A model generated the notes under the pieces. It had not been told where the DNA came from. It saw only the letters and a program-made list of their open reading frames with translations, and ran no database searches. A stretch of 64,000 nucleotides of DNA, taken from positions 49,288-113,287 of the forward strand of contig JAQMWT010000668.1 of assembly GCA_029834535.1 (NCBI GenBank), in the 5' to 3' direction. A program made the position numbers and the translations under genes. This document shows positions 30,459 through 40,450 of this stretch, in pieces. How positions within the stretch are numbered: position 1 is the stretch's first letter; every line of letters begins with the position of its first letter. The stretch is from Chrysophaeum taylorii (Eukaryota > Sar > Pelagophyceae > Pelagomonadales > Pelagomonadaceae).

Positions 30459-31307
30459 TGTGGCAGGGGAAACGGCAACTGACCACGCTCAGGGGTGTTT
30501 CGCCGACACGCCGGGGACCTCCAAGCACGAGGTCGGCGCTAGGCTAGGGGTCGGCCGTCCGTCGCCACTCACAACTCGCTCGCCATGCCTCTCAACTCGA
30601 GGCTGGGAGTTGGTTTATGATAAAGATACTCGTGATAAAGAAAAGTAAGTAACGCAATGTCAATGAAAAGGACTGACGTCGCCAAGGCAGCTGGCATCTA
30701 CGTCAGAGTGACGGGAGTAGGGTAAGCCCTATGAAGTAGGGTAAGCCTTAAGTAGCGGTAGTTCCCGCCACAGGACTCCCCCAGTGAGATTGCGAGCTGC
30801 CCACAGCGAGCGCCTCTTAAGGCGCAGCGCGAGCCATCGCATCTTGAGCATCTCGGAGACGGATGAGCTGTACACTCGCTTGACGACAGGGTCAGGAACC
30901 CGTTCGCTGCGAAGCGTGAACTTGGGGACCAACACATCGATCTCGTGCGGAGAAAAGGCAGTGACACAAGGAGTAGTATGTTTGGTCAGCTTGGACCTAT
31001 CGGTGAAACTTCGACCGTCGACATCCGTATATTCTGGCTTAAGCTTGCGGGTAGAGATGAGAAGTAGGCTTAAAGTACGAAACTTTGTCTTGCGGCCAAA
31101 GATCAGAGTAGAAGTGTAGAGCAACACGGTCATTTGCATTATCATAAGGCTCATAAACTTCGGCGACATATATTTTCTTGCGCCAATTGGACTTTTTGTG
31201 ATCCGGAATCCGGAAAACAACGAACTTACCAGGTTTGTAGTCATCTCGGACAGTTTTTTTCGGCTTGGGAACTGCGCGATCGACGATCGGAGGGACCATA
31301 ACAGGTA
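30459..31307 (-). mobile_element. Ty3/gypsy fragment G2a: 3' LTR and integrase C-terminus
   Basis: The LTR is 30,459-30,772 (314 bp; read on - it begins TGTGGCGGG and ends CTGCCACA). Upstream lies the integrase tail with KFVVFRIPDHKKSNWRKK and HEIDVLVPKFTLRS. The copy is interrupted at 31,307 by the LTR of G2b. Confidence 0.85.
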
Positions 31308-31639
31308 TGGAGGCACAGAAAAAAAAAAACACTCCCGACCCCTGGATGTTAAGGGGGGTACTCACCGACTCGCCCTAGACCTCACTGAACGAGGCAAACA
31401 CGGACTCGGGGTCGGATATGCTCGCCACACACATTGCTCACGCTCACCAAGCCTCTCAACAAGATGGAGGAATGTTATATGATAGCAAGAATGCTTCAAG
31501 AATGCTGCAAGATACGCTTCTCACGAGGGAGAGGTATGATGTCACTAGGGAAGTAGGAAAAGGCGTCCCGTTGAACGGGTATCAAGCCTCGAGAAGGGAG
31601 GGTAAGCCTTAGCAGTCAGGAGTTGCCGCCACAGGACTC

Positions 31640-33600
31640 CCCTGGTGAGAATACGAGCTGCCCTCCGCGAGTCCGGCGAGAATCACGAGCCTTGGCTGAA
31701 TGAGCATCTCGGGAACGAATCTTCTTGTATACGCGTTCAACGACAGGTTCGGGAACGCGTCCACTACGCAAAGTGAACTTAGGAATCAACACACCGATCT
31801 CATGCGGGGCGAAGTCGGTGACACAAGGAGTGGTACTGTTGTTGACCTTGGACTTGTCGGTGAAACTGCGACCGTCCACGTCCTTGTATTCCGGCTTAAG
31901 CTTGCGAGTATAGAGATGTGAGGTAGGCTTGTAATAAGAAACCTTGTCATGGGGACCGAGATCAGCATAAAAATGCAGAGCGACTCGATCATTCACAAAA
32001 TCATAGGCCTCGTAAACTTCAGCTAAGTAAATCTTCTTTCGCCAATCGGACCGTTTGTTATCGGGAATCCGAAAGACAACGAACTTACCGTGCTTGTAAT
32101 CATCCCGGAAGGTCTCATTGGGCTTGGGCACGGCTCGATCGACCTCTGGAGAAACCATCACGGGGGTGATCTGACTGACATGAACACTTCGGCGTTCGGG
32201 AGGAGAATCAAGAGACTCGATCCTGTAAGTGACCGGAGACAAGGGTTCCAGAATAACGAATGGACCGCACCATTCCGGTCGAAGCTTGTTATGAAGAAAA
32301 GGGATGTAGAGCAGAACATGTGAACCTTCTTCATACTCCACATCGACATGGCCCGCATTGTAAGCGAGACGCTGTTTACAAGAGCCTTCTCGCGAGCTTC
32401 ATTCACCGTAGCGGTGTAGAATTTAAACCTCTCGCGAATGTCTGCCACAACATCGGAGCGAGTTTTCGGCAGGCGGCGGACATCAAGATCCATGATCGTA
32501 TAATCTGTTGGCAATAGAGGCTGCCGGTTGAGACGAAGCATGAAAGGTGAGATCTGAGTTCCCGGAATAAACTTGCGATTGTAGCAAAAAGCAATGTACT
32601 TCGCGAACTCTGGCCAGTCCGTGATCTTGCGGTTTTGAAGACACGCGCGGAGGAAGCCTTGATAAAGCGGTTGACCCTTTCCGCAGGATTAGCCTGAGCA
32701 TGATACGGAATCGAGGTACTATACCGAACATTGAAGAGATGACAAAACTCTTCCGTCAATCTGTTGACGAACTCTTTCCCGTTGTCGGTGCGAATCCTCT
32801 GAGGTATATGACCTTTGAGTATAATATATATAATAATTTATTCGCGACAAAAGCCTCGAGGATTGACTCAGCAGTCTTATGGTGTAGTACGTCGAGAATC
32901 AAGAAATGAGAAAATGGATCAAAAAAGATGATCAAATATGTATCGGGACCAGCACTCGGCAAAGGTCCGAACAAATCCATACAATGGACGGCGCAATCAC
33001 CATCATACACCGGATGCTGAAGAAGACCTGCTCTCTTTGGTTCAGGCGTGCGAGCTTTCTTGCACACTATGCAACCAGCAATATAAGCACCCACCTCATT
33101 AGACATGTGGGGCCACCAAAAACGTTCAAGTATCGACTGCACTGTACTTTGACGGCCCATGTGACCACCATCGAGAGGTGTGTCATGGTACAATCGGATG
33201 ATGCGCGTCCGTTAAGTTCGGGGTGCGACTATCATCGGGTGCAAGTCAGGTGCGGCACGGTAGAGAGCTCCTTTCACCACTTGATAGCGATATTTGGCTC
33301 CGTACCGACGAAGAGAATGGGCTTGAGCCATGCGATAACGAATGTCCTCGCAAGTAGCATCAGTGATCTGCTCTTTGGCTATCTCTTCCAAAGTCAAATT
33401 ATCCGGGATCTTGTCGATGTACTCTTGGTAATCATCGGCATCACGGAAAATACTAGGTTGGGTCTGCAGACGCTGCTTCTGACGTTGTCTCGTAGCATGA
33501 GACGTGACCAATTGCATCGGATCGTCGAGACCCTCTTCTTCTTCCTCCACAGGCAACTCCGTCGTAACAAACGACAGAATGACATGGCACCCAGGTAAAG
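31640..33600 (-). pseudogene. Gypsy integrase (G2b)
   Basis: Four overlapping frames cover the whole integrase. The zinc-binding segment contains LYHDTPLNGG-type His and the AGCIVCKKA Cys pair. The core has CMDLFGP, an Asp-containing segment disrupted by an insertion near 32,820-32,840, and PAERVNR. The GPY/F region has LRPEWCGPFVI. The C-terminal module has KFVVFRIPDNKRSDWRKK, then ALHFYADLGPHDKVSYYKP, then HEIGVLIPKFTLRS. Frame changes near 32,390, 32,760 and 33,210 disable it. Confidence 0.88.
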
Positions 33601-34220
33601 GTACTCCTTCATCATCGACAGGGCGAGGCAGTTCTTTGCACGCTAGATGCGCGTGGTTCAAGGGCCCACCAAACTCATCCGTCTCGATGACATGATCTAT
33701 AGGATTGCGAGAGAGACAGTCAGGGATACTCATCCCCGGCGACTTTCCTGGTTTGTAACCCAATTCAGGATCGAAATTGGCGAGCCGCATCGCCCATCGA
33801 GCCAACTGCCCATACGAGTGCTTCGCCTTTCGCAAAAAAGTCAAGTTGCGATGATCCGTCTCAAGGATCGTCTTGTGACCTTCGATATAAGAGCGGAAAT
33901 GCTCAAGAGAAAGAATAACGGCCAGTTGCTCTAGCCGGCGAGGCTCATAGTTCCGCATCTCTTTCGGCACAGCTCTGCTCCAATACTCAATCACTCGTTC
34001 CTCTCGTGTCACCTTGCCGGTTTCGTCCTTGACTTCCACGAGCTGAAAAAGATACGCGCCCAGACCATCCTTGGAAGCATCCGAGCGGATCTGAAAAGGA
34101 AGATCGTAGTCAGGATGATAAGCTCGGCGAGAGTCCACAAAAGCTTCAATGGTCGTGTTCCACGCCTTTTGGCACTCAGGCGTCCACTCAAACTTAACAT
34201 CTTAAAGACACAGCCGCCTC
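33600..34220 (-). pseudogene. Gypsy RNase H and connection (G2b)
   Basis: The frame 33,212-34,138 holds RNase H with FQIRSDASKDGLGAYLFQ, EYWSRAVPKEMRNYEPRRLE, the ETDHRNLTFLR core and NPIDHVIETDEFG. It connects in frame with the start of integrase. Confidence 0.88.
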
Positions 34221-34272
34221 GGCGGCTCAACAATCTTCGGATAATTCTTCACATATCGGCGGCCATAGTTGC

Positions 34273-35625
34273 TCATGCCGAATAGTTGCTCATGCCGATG
34301 AAAGATCGAATCTGGGTCTTCGGGGACGTGTTCGGCAACGCACCGGGAATAGGCATCTGCTGCAACGCTTCTAACGTCTTGGGATTCGGCTTCAAGCCTT
34401 CCGGAATCGAAATGTGTCCCATAAACTCGATTTCATATTTGAGGAGGTGGAACTTCGAAGTTCGTCCACTATATCCTCGCTGCGCTAAATGGCACAGCAC
34501 TTCAATCAAGACTTGCAAAAGACGGTGGAGTTCATCCGATCTCATCATAATATCGTCGACAAACGCGACCGAGTCCTTATACATCCGTGTGGACAAATCG
34601 CTAGCCATCTGCTTACAGAAGAGAGCTCCTGCTGTTTTCACTCCCAGAGGCAAGCGCGAAAAACCATGGGCTCCAAGTGGACTAACCATCGTAACGGCGT
34701 CCTGAGCGGCGGCGTCCAAACGTAGGTTATGATAACCCCATCGAATATCAATGCACGTCCGCCAACGGCGCATGGCAAGAAAAGCCAAATCATCATCTTG
34801 ACGAATATTCGGCCAACTGTCATTGACCAGCTGATCATTGAGCTGACGCAAATCAACTGCAGCACGAAAAGCATTCGACGTTCCGGCCACTGCTCCCTTC
34901 TTAGGCAGCATCAGCACCGGGAATCCCCACGGAGAGTTCGCCGGTCGGATGACTCCATCGCGACACCACTCGGTGATCAGCTTTCTGAGACACTCGAGCT
35001 TTGCTGGCGTCAACCTATAAGGCGTCATCTTGATCGGACGTGGGTTTGCGTCTTTAAATCGTAGAGAAACCGGTGGCGAGTCCACGGGTCTCATAATCGG
35101 ATCAAAAAAGGTCCACGCGTATTGCACGCAGTGGCTCAACATCATCTTCGCATCCTCAGCCAGATGCGGGTTGTCGGGAATTCCCTGTTCTCGAACAACC
35201 TTCTCGACTTCTTCCTTCGTCGGAGTTGCGACTTTCGTCGCCACATTGTCCTTGACGTGCTCCGGAGTCTGCGGTAACGGTGCACCGTCCGCGTCGCGCG
35301 GCGCATCCTTCCGTGGCACATCGAACTTTTTATCGTATTTGAACCTCACCTTAGGGTGGCTCTTATTGATCTTTTCACCTTTGACACGCACATTCGGCTC
35401 GCTCCTTACTTTCGGCTCCTGTTCAGGTTCAGGATCCAGGGGAACGTCCACTTTTGATGGTCGGGGGGGGTGGGCAGCAGAAATAGCACGAGCCGTCCCC
35501 GGCGCATCTGTTGGAGGCGGAAGCATAGGGGCTTCTGGCGGTTCCCATTTGGTGGGATCCTGGTGATCATCTTTTGACACCCACTTAACGACACGAGTAC
35601 GCGTATTTAACAGCGGAATCTGCAC
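34273..35625 (-). CDS. Gypsy reverse transcriptase (G2b)
   Basis: A 450-residue frame. It contains an acidic/basic linker, then RT motifs: RPIKMTPYRLTPAKLE, DGVIRPANSPWGFPVLMLPK, AVDLRQLNDQLVNDSWPN, CIDIRWGYHNLRLD, and the catalytic FVDDIMMRSDEL with two Asp. RT finger, palm and thumb motifs follow, up to GMSNYSA. It is open throughout, but its downstream junction to RNase H is broken. Confidence 0.92.
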   Translation of the reverse strand: MQIPLLNTRTRVVKWVSKDDHQDPTKWEPPEAPMLPPPTDAPGTARAISAAHPPRPSKVDVPLDPEPEQEPKVRSEPNVRVKGEKINKSHPKVRFKYDKKFDVPRKDAPRDADGAPLPQTPEHVKDNVATKVATPTKEEVEKVVREQGIPDNPHLAEDAKMMLSHCVQYAWTFFDPIMRPVDSPPVSLRFKDANPRPIKMTPYRLTPAKLECLRKLITEWCRDGVIRPANSPWGFPVLMLPKKGAVAGTSNAFRAAVDLRQLNDQLVNDSWPNIRQDDDLAFLAMRRWRTCIDIRWGYHNLRLDAAAQDAVTMVSPLGAHGFSRLPLGVKTAGALFCKQMASDLSTRMYKDSVAFVDDIMMRSDELHRLLQVLIEVLCHLAQRGYSGRTSKFHLLKYEIEFMGHISIPEGLKPNPKTLEALQQMPIPGALPNTSPKTQIRSFIGMSNYSA

Positions 35626-35649
35626 GTGACGAAGGGTGGTGTCGGCAAT

Positions 35650-36600
35650 TCACAAATACTGCTCAAAGGATCGATCTGTCGGGCTCAACGCGGTCGGCAG
35701 GACTTCGCGACTTTGGCGGAAACCTTTGGTCACGGAGTTGTGCAGATCGACTGCTAAAATAGCAAGAGTGTCTGGAGGGACAACAGACGCTAAGTGCTTG
35801 AACGAATCTGTCTTAGACAAGCCAGCCCAATCACGGTCCAGCGGCATCGTGAGCAACTCGGCCGTCATCTCGAGAGTCAAAGGCTGAGTGTCCGAGCGGT
35901 GCGGTCCCAAGCGAAGAGGAACTCGCGTAACCGTGTAAGCCGTATCTGTTGCTTCTCGGGACGAGCCTATATTATTCAGCTGGAGCAGGTGGCGTTCATC
36001 AGCGTAACCTAAAGGTGCAGCAAATTTGTGTTGCGTATTCGCACATGTCTTCGGAGCCTCTTGCAGGTGCAGTGGGTGACTGGAAACCAACAATCGCACG
36101 CGAGAGCTCATCAAAGTGGGCGTTATATCATGAAAATTGACGACGCACACGTAAGGGTGTAAGCGCGCTATGTAAGAAATAATGGGCGCCTCCTGTTCGA
36201 TCGGCCAGATCATGAAGCCAGTCATTTTGCACAGCTTCATCGTCCAATTAGTGGCCGTAACTCCCCTGCCAACATCTCTGGATGTCTAGTTGCAGAGTGC
36301 TGAATGAACGCAGGGTGGAGACGCGATACACATCGACGATGACCATTCCGCTTCAGGCAAATAAGCCTTGATCAATCGGAGGGTCGTGTCATATCGTCCG
36401 CAGAGCGTGTGCTGGAGCACAGGTATCTTCGGAAAACTCTTCCGATGAATCTTGTTGGCAGCTGTTGAAGAGTCAAGAGCAAGGACGACTCGAAACGACG
36501 TCCCGCACAACTCATTCGCTCGTTGCAGTCCTGAAGTACTGCCTCCGGCGCCGCTAAAGAGCATCACAACCTTGCGATACGTGATCGGCCGCCAGTGGAC
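35650..36600 (-). pseudogene. DNA (cytosine-5) methyltransferase-like domain in gypsy polyprotein
   Basis: Read on -, one frame interrupted by a single TAG (36,286-36,288) shows C5-methyltransferase motifs in order. Motif I is MLFSGAGGSTSGL at about 36,565-36,525. A second strand, VVLALDSS, follows. Motif IV, IASPPC, has its catalytic Cys at 36,310-36,312. A motif VI-like Glu is in WPIEQEAPI. Motif VIII is SSRVRLLV at about 36,105. Motif IX is PLTLEMTAELLTMP at about 35,880. Motif X is VVPPDTLAILAVDLH at about 35,784. The domain lies between the protease-linker and RT. The region of the TAG and EQE instead of ENV are deviations. The overall architecture is convincing, though not confirmed by a search. 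Confidence 0.8.
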
Positions 36601-37803
36601 TTTTCCAAACCTTCGGCGAATCTCGCCTTGTAACTTCTCGGCACTTCTTTTCCTCCTCGTCGGTTCGTCGGTCGAAAGCGTCGTTACCGAGCGATTCTTG
36701 ACGAGAATTCTTATCCTGACCGGCAGAAGGAGACACCTTCTGCACCGAGCTCAAAAGCATCGGTTCGGGAGCCGCATCGCCTCGAGTCAGATGGCTTGCG
36801 ACCGACACAGTGAACGATAGGTTAGCCTTGTCTGATTCGGCTTCACCACCCTTCGTTAGTTCGTCGACCGTTTCAACATTTAGCTCGTCATCAAAACAAA
36901 CAATATCTCCCAAAGCGAGAATTTCACCTCGAGTAATCACGGTCGGCACATCCTGGGTAGAGGAGATCGCCACTCGAGCTGCGAACTTGTCGTGATCCTC
37001 AGGAGAAGAACACATTCCATCGACTACCCCAAGTTGCTCGTATCCAGAAGGCGTAGCAACGAAAGCTTGCCCGGTTTCCGTGGGCTCTGAAAGAGCGACT
37101 GGCACGCAGTAAGTGCGCCCAGGTTCGACCTTCATCGTGCGCGCAGAATATGCTACCACTTCATAGGCATCGCTGTTCAAACTTTGCGAAGGCGTAACTG
37201 TAGGGACTCCCCGAGTCGCCGAAGCTGCCGCTCGTTTCGGCGGTGGACGCTGGAGGTCTTCGATCTTGCACAAGCGAGCGTAAACGCGGTTCTCGACTGT
37301 GCTCAGGCTCTTTTGCATCGCATGGTGCTGTTGCCCATAAACCTGAACTACAACGGGGTTGCGCTCATCATAAGTTGTTCTGAACGCCAAAATCGGAGAA
37401 TCGACTCGTCGATCCTGCACCTTTAACTTCTTGCCCGTAAGCGACTTGTGTGCGGAGAAACGCAATGCGATTTCGCGGGTAGTCCACCATGGCCCCCAAC
37501 ACCCGAATATCGCGCGCTCCCAGCGGAAATAGGTGATTAGTATCGGCCACAATGGCAACCACTGGAACTGCGTCGTCACGTCGTCCGCGAGCGCAATTCT
37601 TAATGCGACCCATTTGTGGATAGTCGTCTTATTCAATCCTGACCCGTACAGGGTGCGCTCGACTGGGAGATCGCCTCGGTCAAGGATTATATTATCCTTT
37701 GCCAGTTTTTCGACTATCCCACGACAAATATAGGAGACATCAGCCATTCCATCAACGCTAAAGTCGTTGCGAACTTCGGCCCGTCTCGTCGTCTGTAAAT
37801 AGA
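36554..37803 (-). CDS. Gypsy aspartic protease-like domain and beta-rich linker (G2b)
   Basis: The 5' part of this frame has VDGMADVSYI where retropepsins have the D-[ST]-G-A active site. A conserved middle follows, then LGARDIRVLGAMVDY, typical of the second half of gypsy proteases. Asp is kept but the residues after it are G-M-A, not S/T-G-A. A second module (PGRTYCVPVAL to TRGEILALGDIV) resembles beta-rich domains that follow proteases in some gypsy elements. Its end overlaps the methyltransferase-like domain in another frame. Confidence 0.65.
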
Positions 37804-37923
37804 TCACAATAAAAAACACTGTGCCTCTGGTGGAGAATGGTGGCAGTGGTAGTGCTGCCTTTCGTCCTGTCCTCTAACGACACAAAGAGCAGCACGGTGT
37901 CCGACACAGCGATTTGGGGTTGT

Positions 37924-38520
37924 TTAGTGTGAGTGTGTGGTAAGGGGGCGGGGGGGGGGTCCTAACCCTAAATTGAATTTTCTATCTCTACGCCTTCGCA
38001 GATTGAGCTCGGTGATGAGCGAAATCTGGAGTTTCCTTAGGTCCGCATAGTGCTCAGCGTGCGGAAAGAGTTGTTGCGCACGGGTGCGCATTATATCGTT
38101 AATTTCGCAGGTGACCACGACAGTAAGGTGTTTGTCGGATCGTTTGCGAAAAGTGTCGAAACCTTCCTGATGAAGTCCACCTGCAAAAATGGCTGTTTTG
38201 AGCGGAGGGGGTTGTGTTTGCACAGAGAGGTCCGCGGAGCCATTGAAGGCGTAGTAGACGACAGTATGTTGGAGGTTGAGCAGCTCAGTTAAATACAGGG
38301 AATGATTCTGTGACTTGGCGAAATCAAGCGTGTGCGATTTAAAGCGTGTCTTGGCGACATGCTGTGTGATGTGTGCAATCTCATCCTCGAGTGACGTTCG
38401 TTTTCTTGTGTGGAAACTGAGCACAGTTGTGAATGTTTGCTTTGGATGGGACGGCAGGGACAACAGGCCGTTAGGTTTGCGAGTGGCGAGTACGACGGCG
38501 GTTTTCCTATGAGAGTCTTA
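37924..38520 (-). pseudogene. E2 ORF with truncated cytosine methyltransferase-like N-terminus
   Basis: The frame continues the protease ORF after a frameshift near 38,500. Residues about 88-145 contain AIFAGGLHQEGFDTF (motif I-like), VVVTCEIND with an acidic Glu (motif II-like), and FPHAEHYADLRKL (motif III-like Asp). These are the first three motifs of C5 methyltransferases in order. The frame then runs into the presumed 3' LTR, so catalytic motif IV is absent. The match is weaker than in the gypsy and copia elements. Confidence 0.5.
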
Positions 38521-39080
38521 TAATCGTGCGGATCGAAGGTTGAGGACTTCAGAAGTTCGTACAGATATGGCTCGTGGGGCAGTGGCGGATCGGTGGCTTG
38601 TACATGCAGAGCTTTTAGCTGAGATGTTGCGATAACTTGAAGACCTTGCCTGAATTGCGGGACGACCATAAATACGAGATACATAGCGCAACCGGTTGTG
38701 TCTTTTGTATCCTTGGAGGAGAGACCTGCAGCCTGCAAATACAACGGTTTAACACCGATGAAGTGGCTGGTAAGGGTGCCTCGTCCCATATGAATGGTGT
38801 GTTCGGGAATCCGGCGTATGGACTCAGGAACAAAGTTTTGTATTGTGCGCGTAAAGCAAAAAGATGCGCCACCGTCAATCAATGAGGTTTCAGTGCCGGG
38901 TCCATTGCATCCGTGCAGCGAGTTAGTCTTCTTTGAGGTCTTTCCTGGAGTGTAAGTTGCACAAAGAAAATCTGCGACTCTGGGTGAGATGGTTGATGAG
39001 GTCGGGAAATTCGTCATCTTGAGGTTTGGTGCCGGATGGAGTAAGATGTGGTTGGCGCCACAGGCGTCGTCGGCAACCAT
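38289..39080 (-). CDS. E2 protease ORF
   Basis: Starts at the ATG that overlaps the stop of the upstream ORF (TGATG). An active-site-like SLIDGGASFCF lies near residue 70; D-G-G-A is a plausible variant of the retropepsin D-[ST]-G-A. The sequence remains natural to about 38,500, where the frame shifts into the methyltransferase-like fragment. The C-terminal 70 residues of the listed frame are then probably off-frame. Confidence 0.6.
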   Translation of the reverse strand: MVADDACGANHILLHPAPNLKMTNFPTSSTISPRVADFLCATYTPGKTSKKTNSLHGCNGPGTETSLIDGGASFCFTRTIQNFVPESIRRIPEHTIHMGRGTLTSHFIGVKPLYLQAAGLSSKDTKDTTGCAMYLVFMVVPQFRQGLQVIATSQLKALHVQATDPPLPHEPYLYELLKSSTFDPHDYKTLIGKPPSYSPLANLTACCPCRPIQSKHSQLCSVSTQENERHSRMRLHTSHSMSPRHALNRTRLISPSHRIIPCI

Positions 39081-40297
39081 CAGCGAAAAAGTCGACTCTG
39101 GGGGAGAGCACGCATATAGTCACTGTGACGTTGTGCGTAGTCTTCGGCGGAGTCATCTTCATCATTGATTTCGGGAATGGTGTCGTCGTAGAGGTCTAGC
39201 TGACCGTTGTCGTCATAGAAACCGAGGTGTCCTTTTTCGGCTAGTTCATCGGTTTCGGCTCCGCCCTCATCAGGTGGATCGTCCTGGGGATCGGACGTTA
39301 ACATCTGGAGGAATTCTGCGGCATCGTTTTCGGCTTCGGAGAGAAGTATCTCGTCGGAGCTGGTGGTGATGAGGTTGATTAGCTTCTTCATGCGCTCGGA
39401 GCTGGACGTATGTTGGCGACCGGCTTGGCTAAGATTCCGTATGGTTTGGAGCTTGCGACGGACTTCACGAAGGGGGACCTTGAAGCGTTGGTCAGGAGTA
39501 TATGGTTTGGGTAGATGAGGTTGTGTGGGGAAGGTGGCCTTGCGAAGATGCGGGTGCTCGCGTTTGTCAGGGGTGACAGGAGTAGCACGGGGACGTTGCT
39601 TGTTCTTCGGTGGGGTGACATGGGTGGCCTTTGGCTTGAGACTGTCATTGGTGTCGTAGTAAGACGGGGAGCGAGGACGTGGAGGCTTTTTGTTAGGAGG
39701 GGGCTTCTTGGGGTGCCGCGAAATTTGCTTTTTGCGGTAGGCGTGGAGTTGGTGAATGAGGTCATTGTCTTCGTCGTGGTCAAGATGGGCCTCCGTGAGA
39801 AAAACAGCGACGGGGTCGGTGTCTTCATCGGGGTCCGGCGGGGTGTCGTCTTCAGAGGGAGAGGTGTCGTCATCGTCGTCGGTGAGGTGGAGACCATGAC
39901 GGCGGGAGCGAAAACGGGGGTTGTCTTTGTCCTTTGTTGGCAGACGACCAAAGTCAGTGACGAAGCGCAAAGGCTTGAAGTTGAGAGTTGGGTGAGGCTC
40001 GAGGTGAGCCCAAAAGTTGTGCTCAAACGTGGAGATCACGGTGATGCGAGCGATGAGCTTAGGAAGGTGGTGGATGGCTTCCTTGTCTTCGTCGAGTAAC
40101 AGCGAGTCGTTGGGAGTGCGCAGACAGTTAGCAAGACGCGCGAAGCCCTTGATGTGTGTTGGGGCGCGGGAGTCAAGTAAACTTGGAGGGTACTTAAAGC
40201 GAAGCATTTGGTGGATTTCCTCGAGAATCTTATCGTCGGGAAGTTGGAGAGCAGCATCGGTTGTTATCTGGCGCTGTTGCTGCTGGACATGGCGCAT
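39080..40297 (-). CDS. E2 405-residue ORF, Gag C-terminal or accessory
   Basis: An intact frame with a mixed helical N-terminal third, an Asp/Glu-rich block, a long Lys/Pro/Arg-rich block (nucleic-acid binding in character) and an acidic C-terminus. Its stop overlaps the start of the protease ORF (TGATG). No zinc knuckle is visible. Position suggests a nucleocapsid-like role. Confidence 0.55.
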   Translation of the reverse strand: MRHVQQQQRQITTDAALQLPDDKILEEIHQMLRFKYPPSLLDSRAPTHIKGFARLANCLRTPNDSLLLDEDKEAIHHLPKLIARITVISTFEHNFWAHLEPHPTLNFKPLRFVTDFGRLPTKDKDNPRFRSRRHGLHLTDDDDDTSPSEDDTPPDPDEDTDPVAVFLTEAHLDHDEDNDLIHQLHAYRKKQISRHPKKPPPNKKPPRPRSPSYYDTNDSLKPKATHVTPPKNKQRPRATPVTPDKREHPHLRKATFPTQPHLPKPYTPDQRFKVPLREVRRKLQTIRNLSQAGRQHTSSSERMKKLINLITTSSDEILLSEAENDAAEFLQMLTSDPQDDPPDEGGAETDELAEKGHLGFYDDNGQLDLYDDTIPEINDEDDSAEDYAQRHSDYMRALPQSRLFR

Positions 40298-40450
40298 GTA
40301 GTCAATGTAGTGAGCAGGCTCATGTATTTATGGGTTGAACCGCGTGTCCATAAAGGCATTATAGACGTAATGCGCATGGTGGACGTGGTTCTGGCCCGTG
40401 TGCTTGTCGAGTGCTAGGCGAACTTGAAGCACAAATTCGAGTCCTATCCG

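Larger units (their letters stand above)
31308..37803 (-). mobile_element. Ty3/gypsy element G2b with methyltransferase-like domain
   Basis: The 3' LTR is at 31,308-31,633 (326 bp). Reading on -, the order is protease, beta-rich linker, cytosine methyltransferase-like domain, reverse transcriptase, RNase H, integrase. RT before integrase is the Ty3/gypsy order. The 5' part (Gag and 5' LTR) is missing; homology to the other gypsy copies stops at about 37,803, where element E2 begins. The 3' LTR lies inside G2a, so G2b appears to have inserted into G2a. Confidence 0.88.

Noticed and set aside
36800-37100. dUTPase domain in the gypsy linker
   Set aside because: The beta-rich pattern is suggestive, but none of the conserved dUTPase motifs is visible.
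39388-40099. Overlapping frames on both strands within the E2 405-residue ORF
   Set aside because: Skewed composition (runs of Thr/Pro or Val/Arg) shows they are out-of-frame readings of the intact - ORF.
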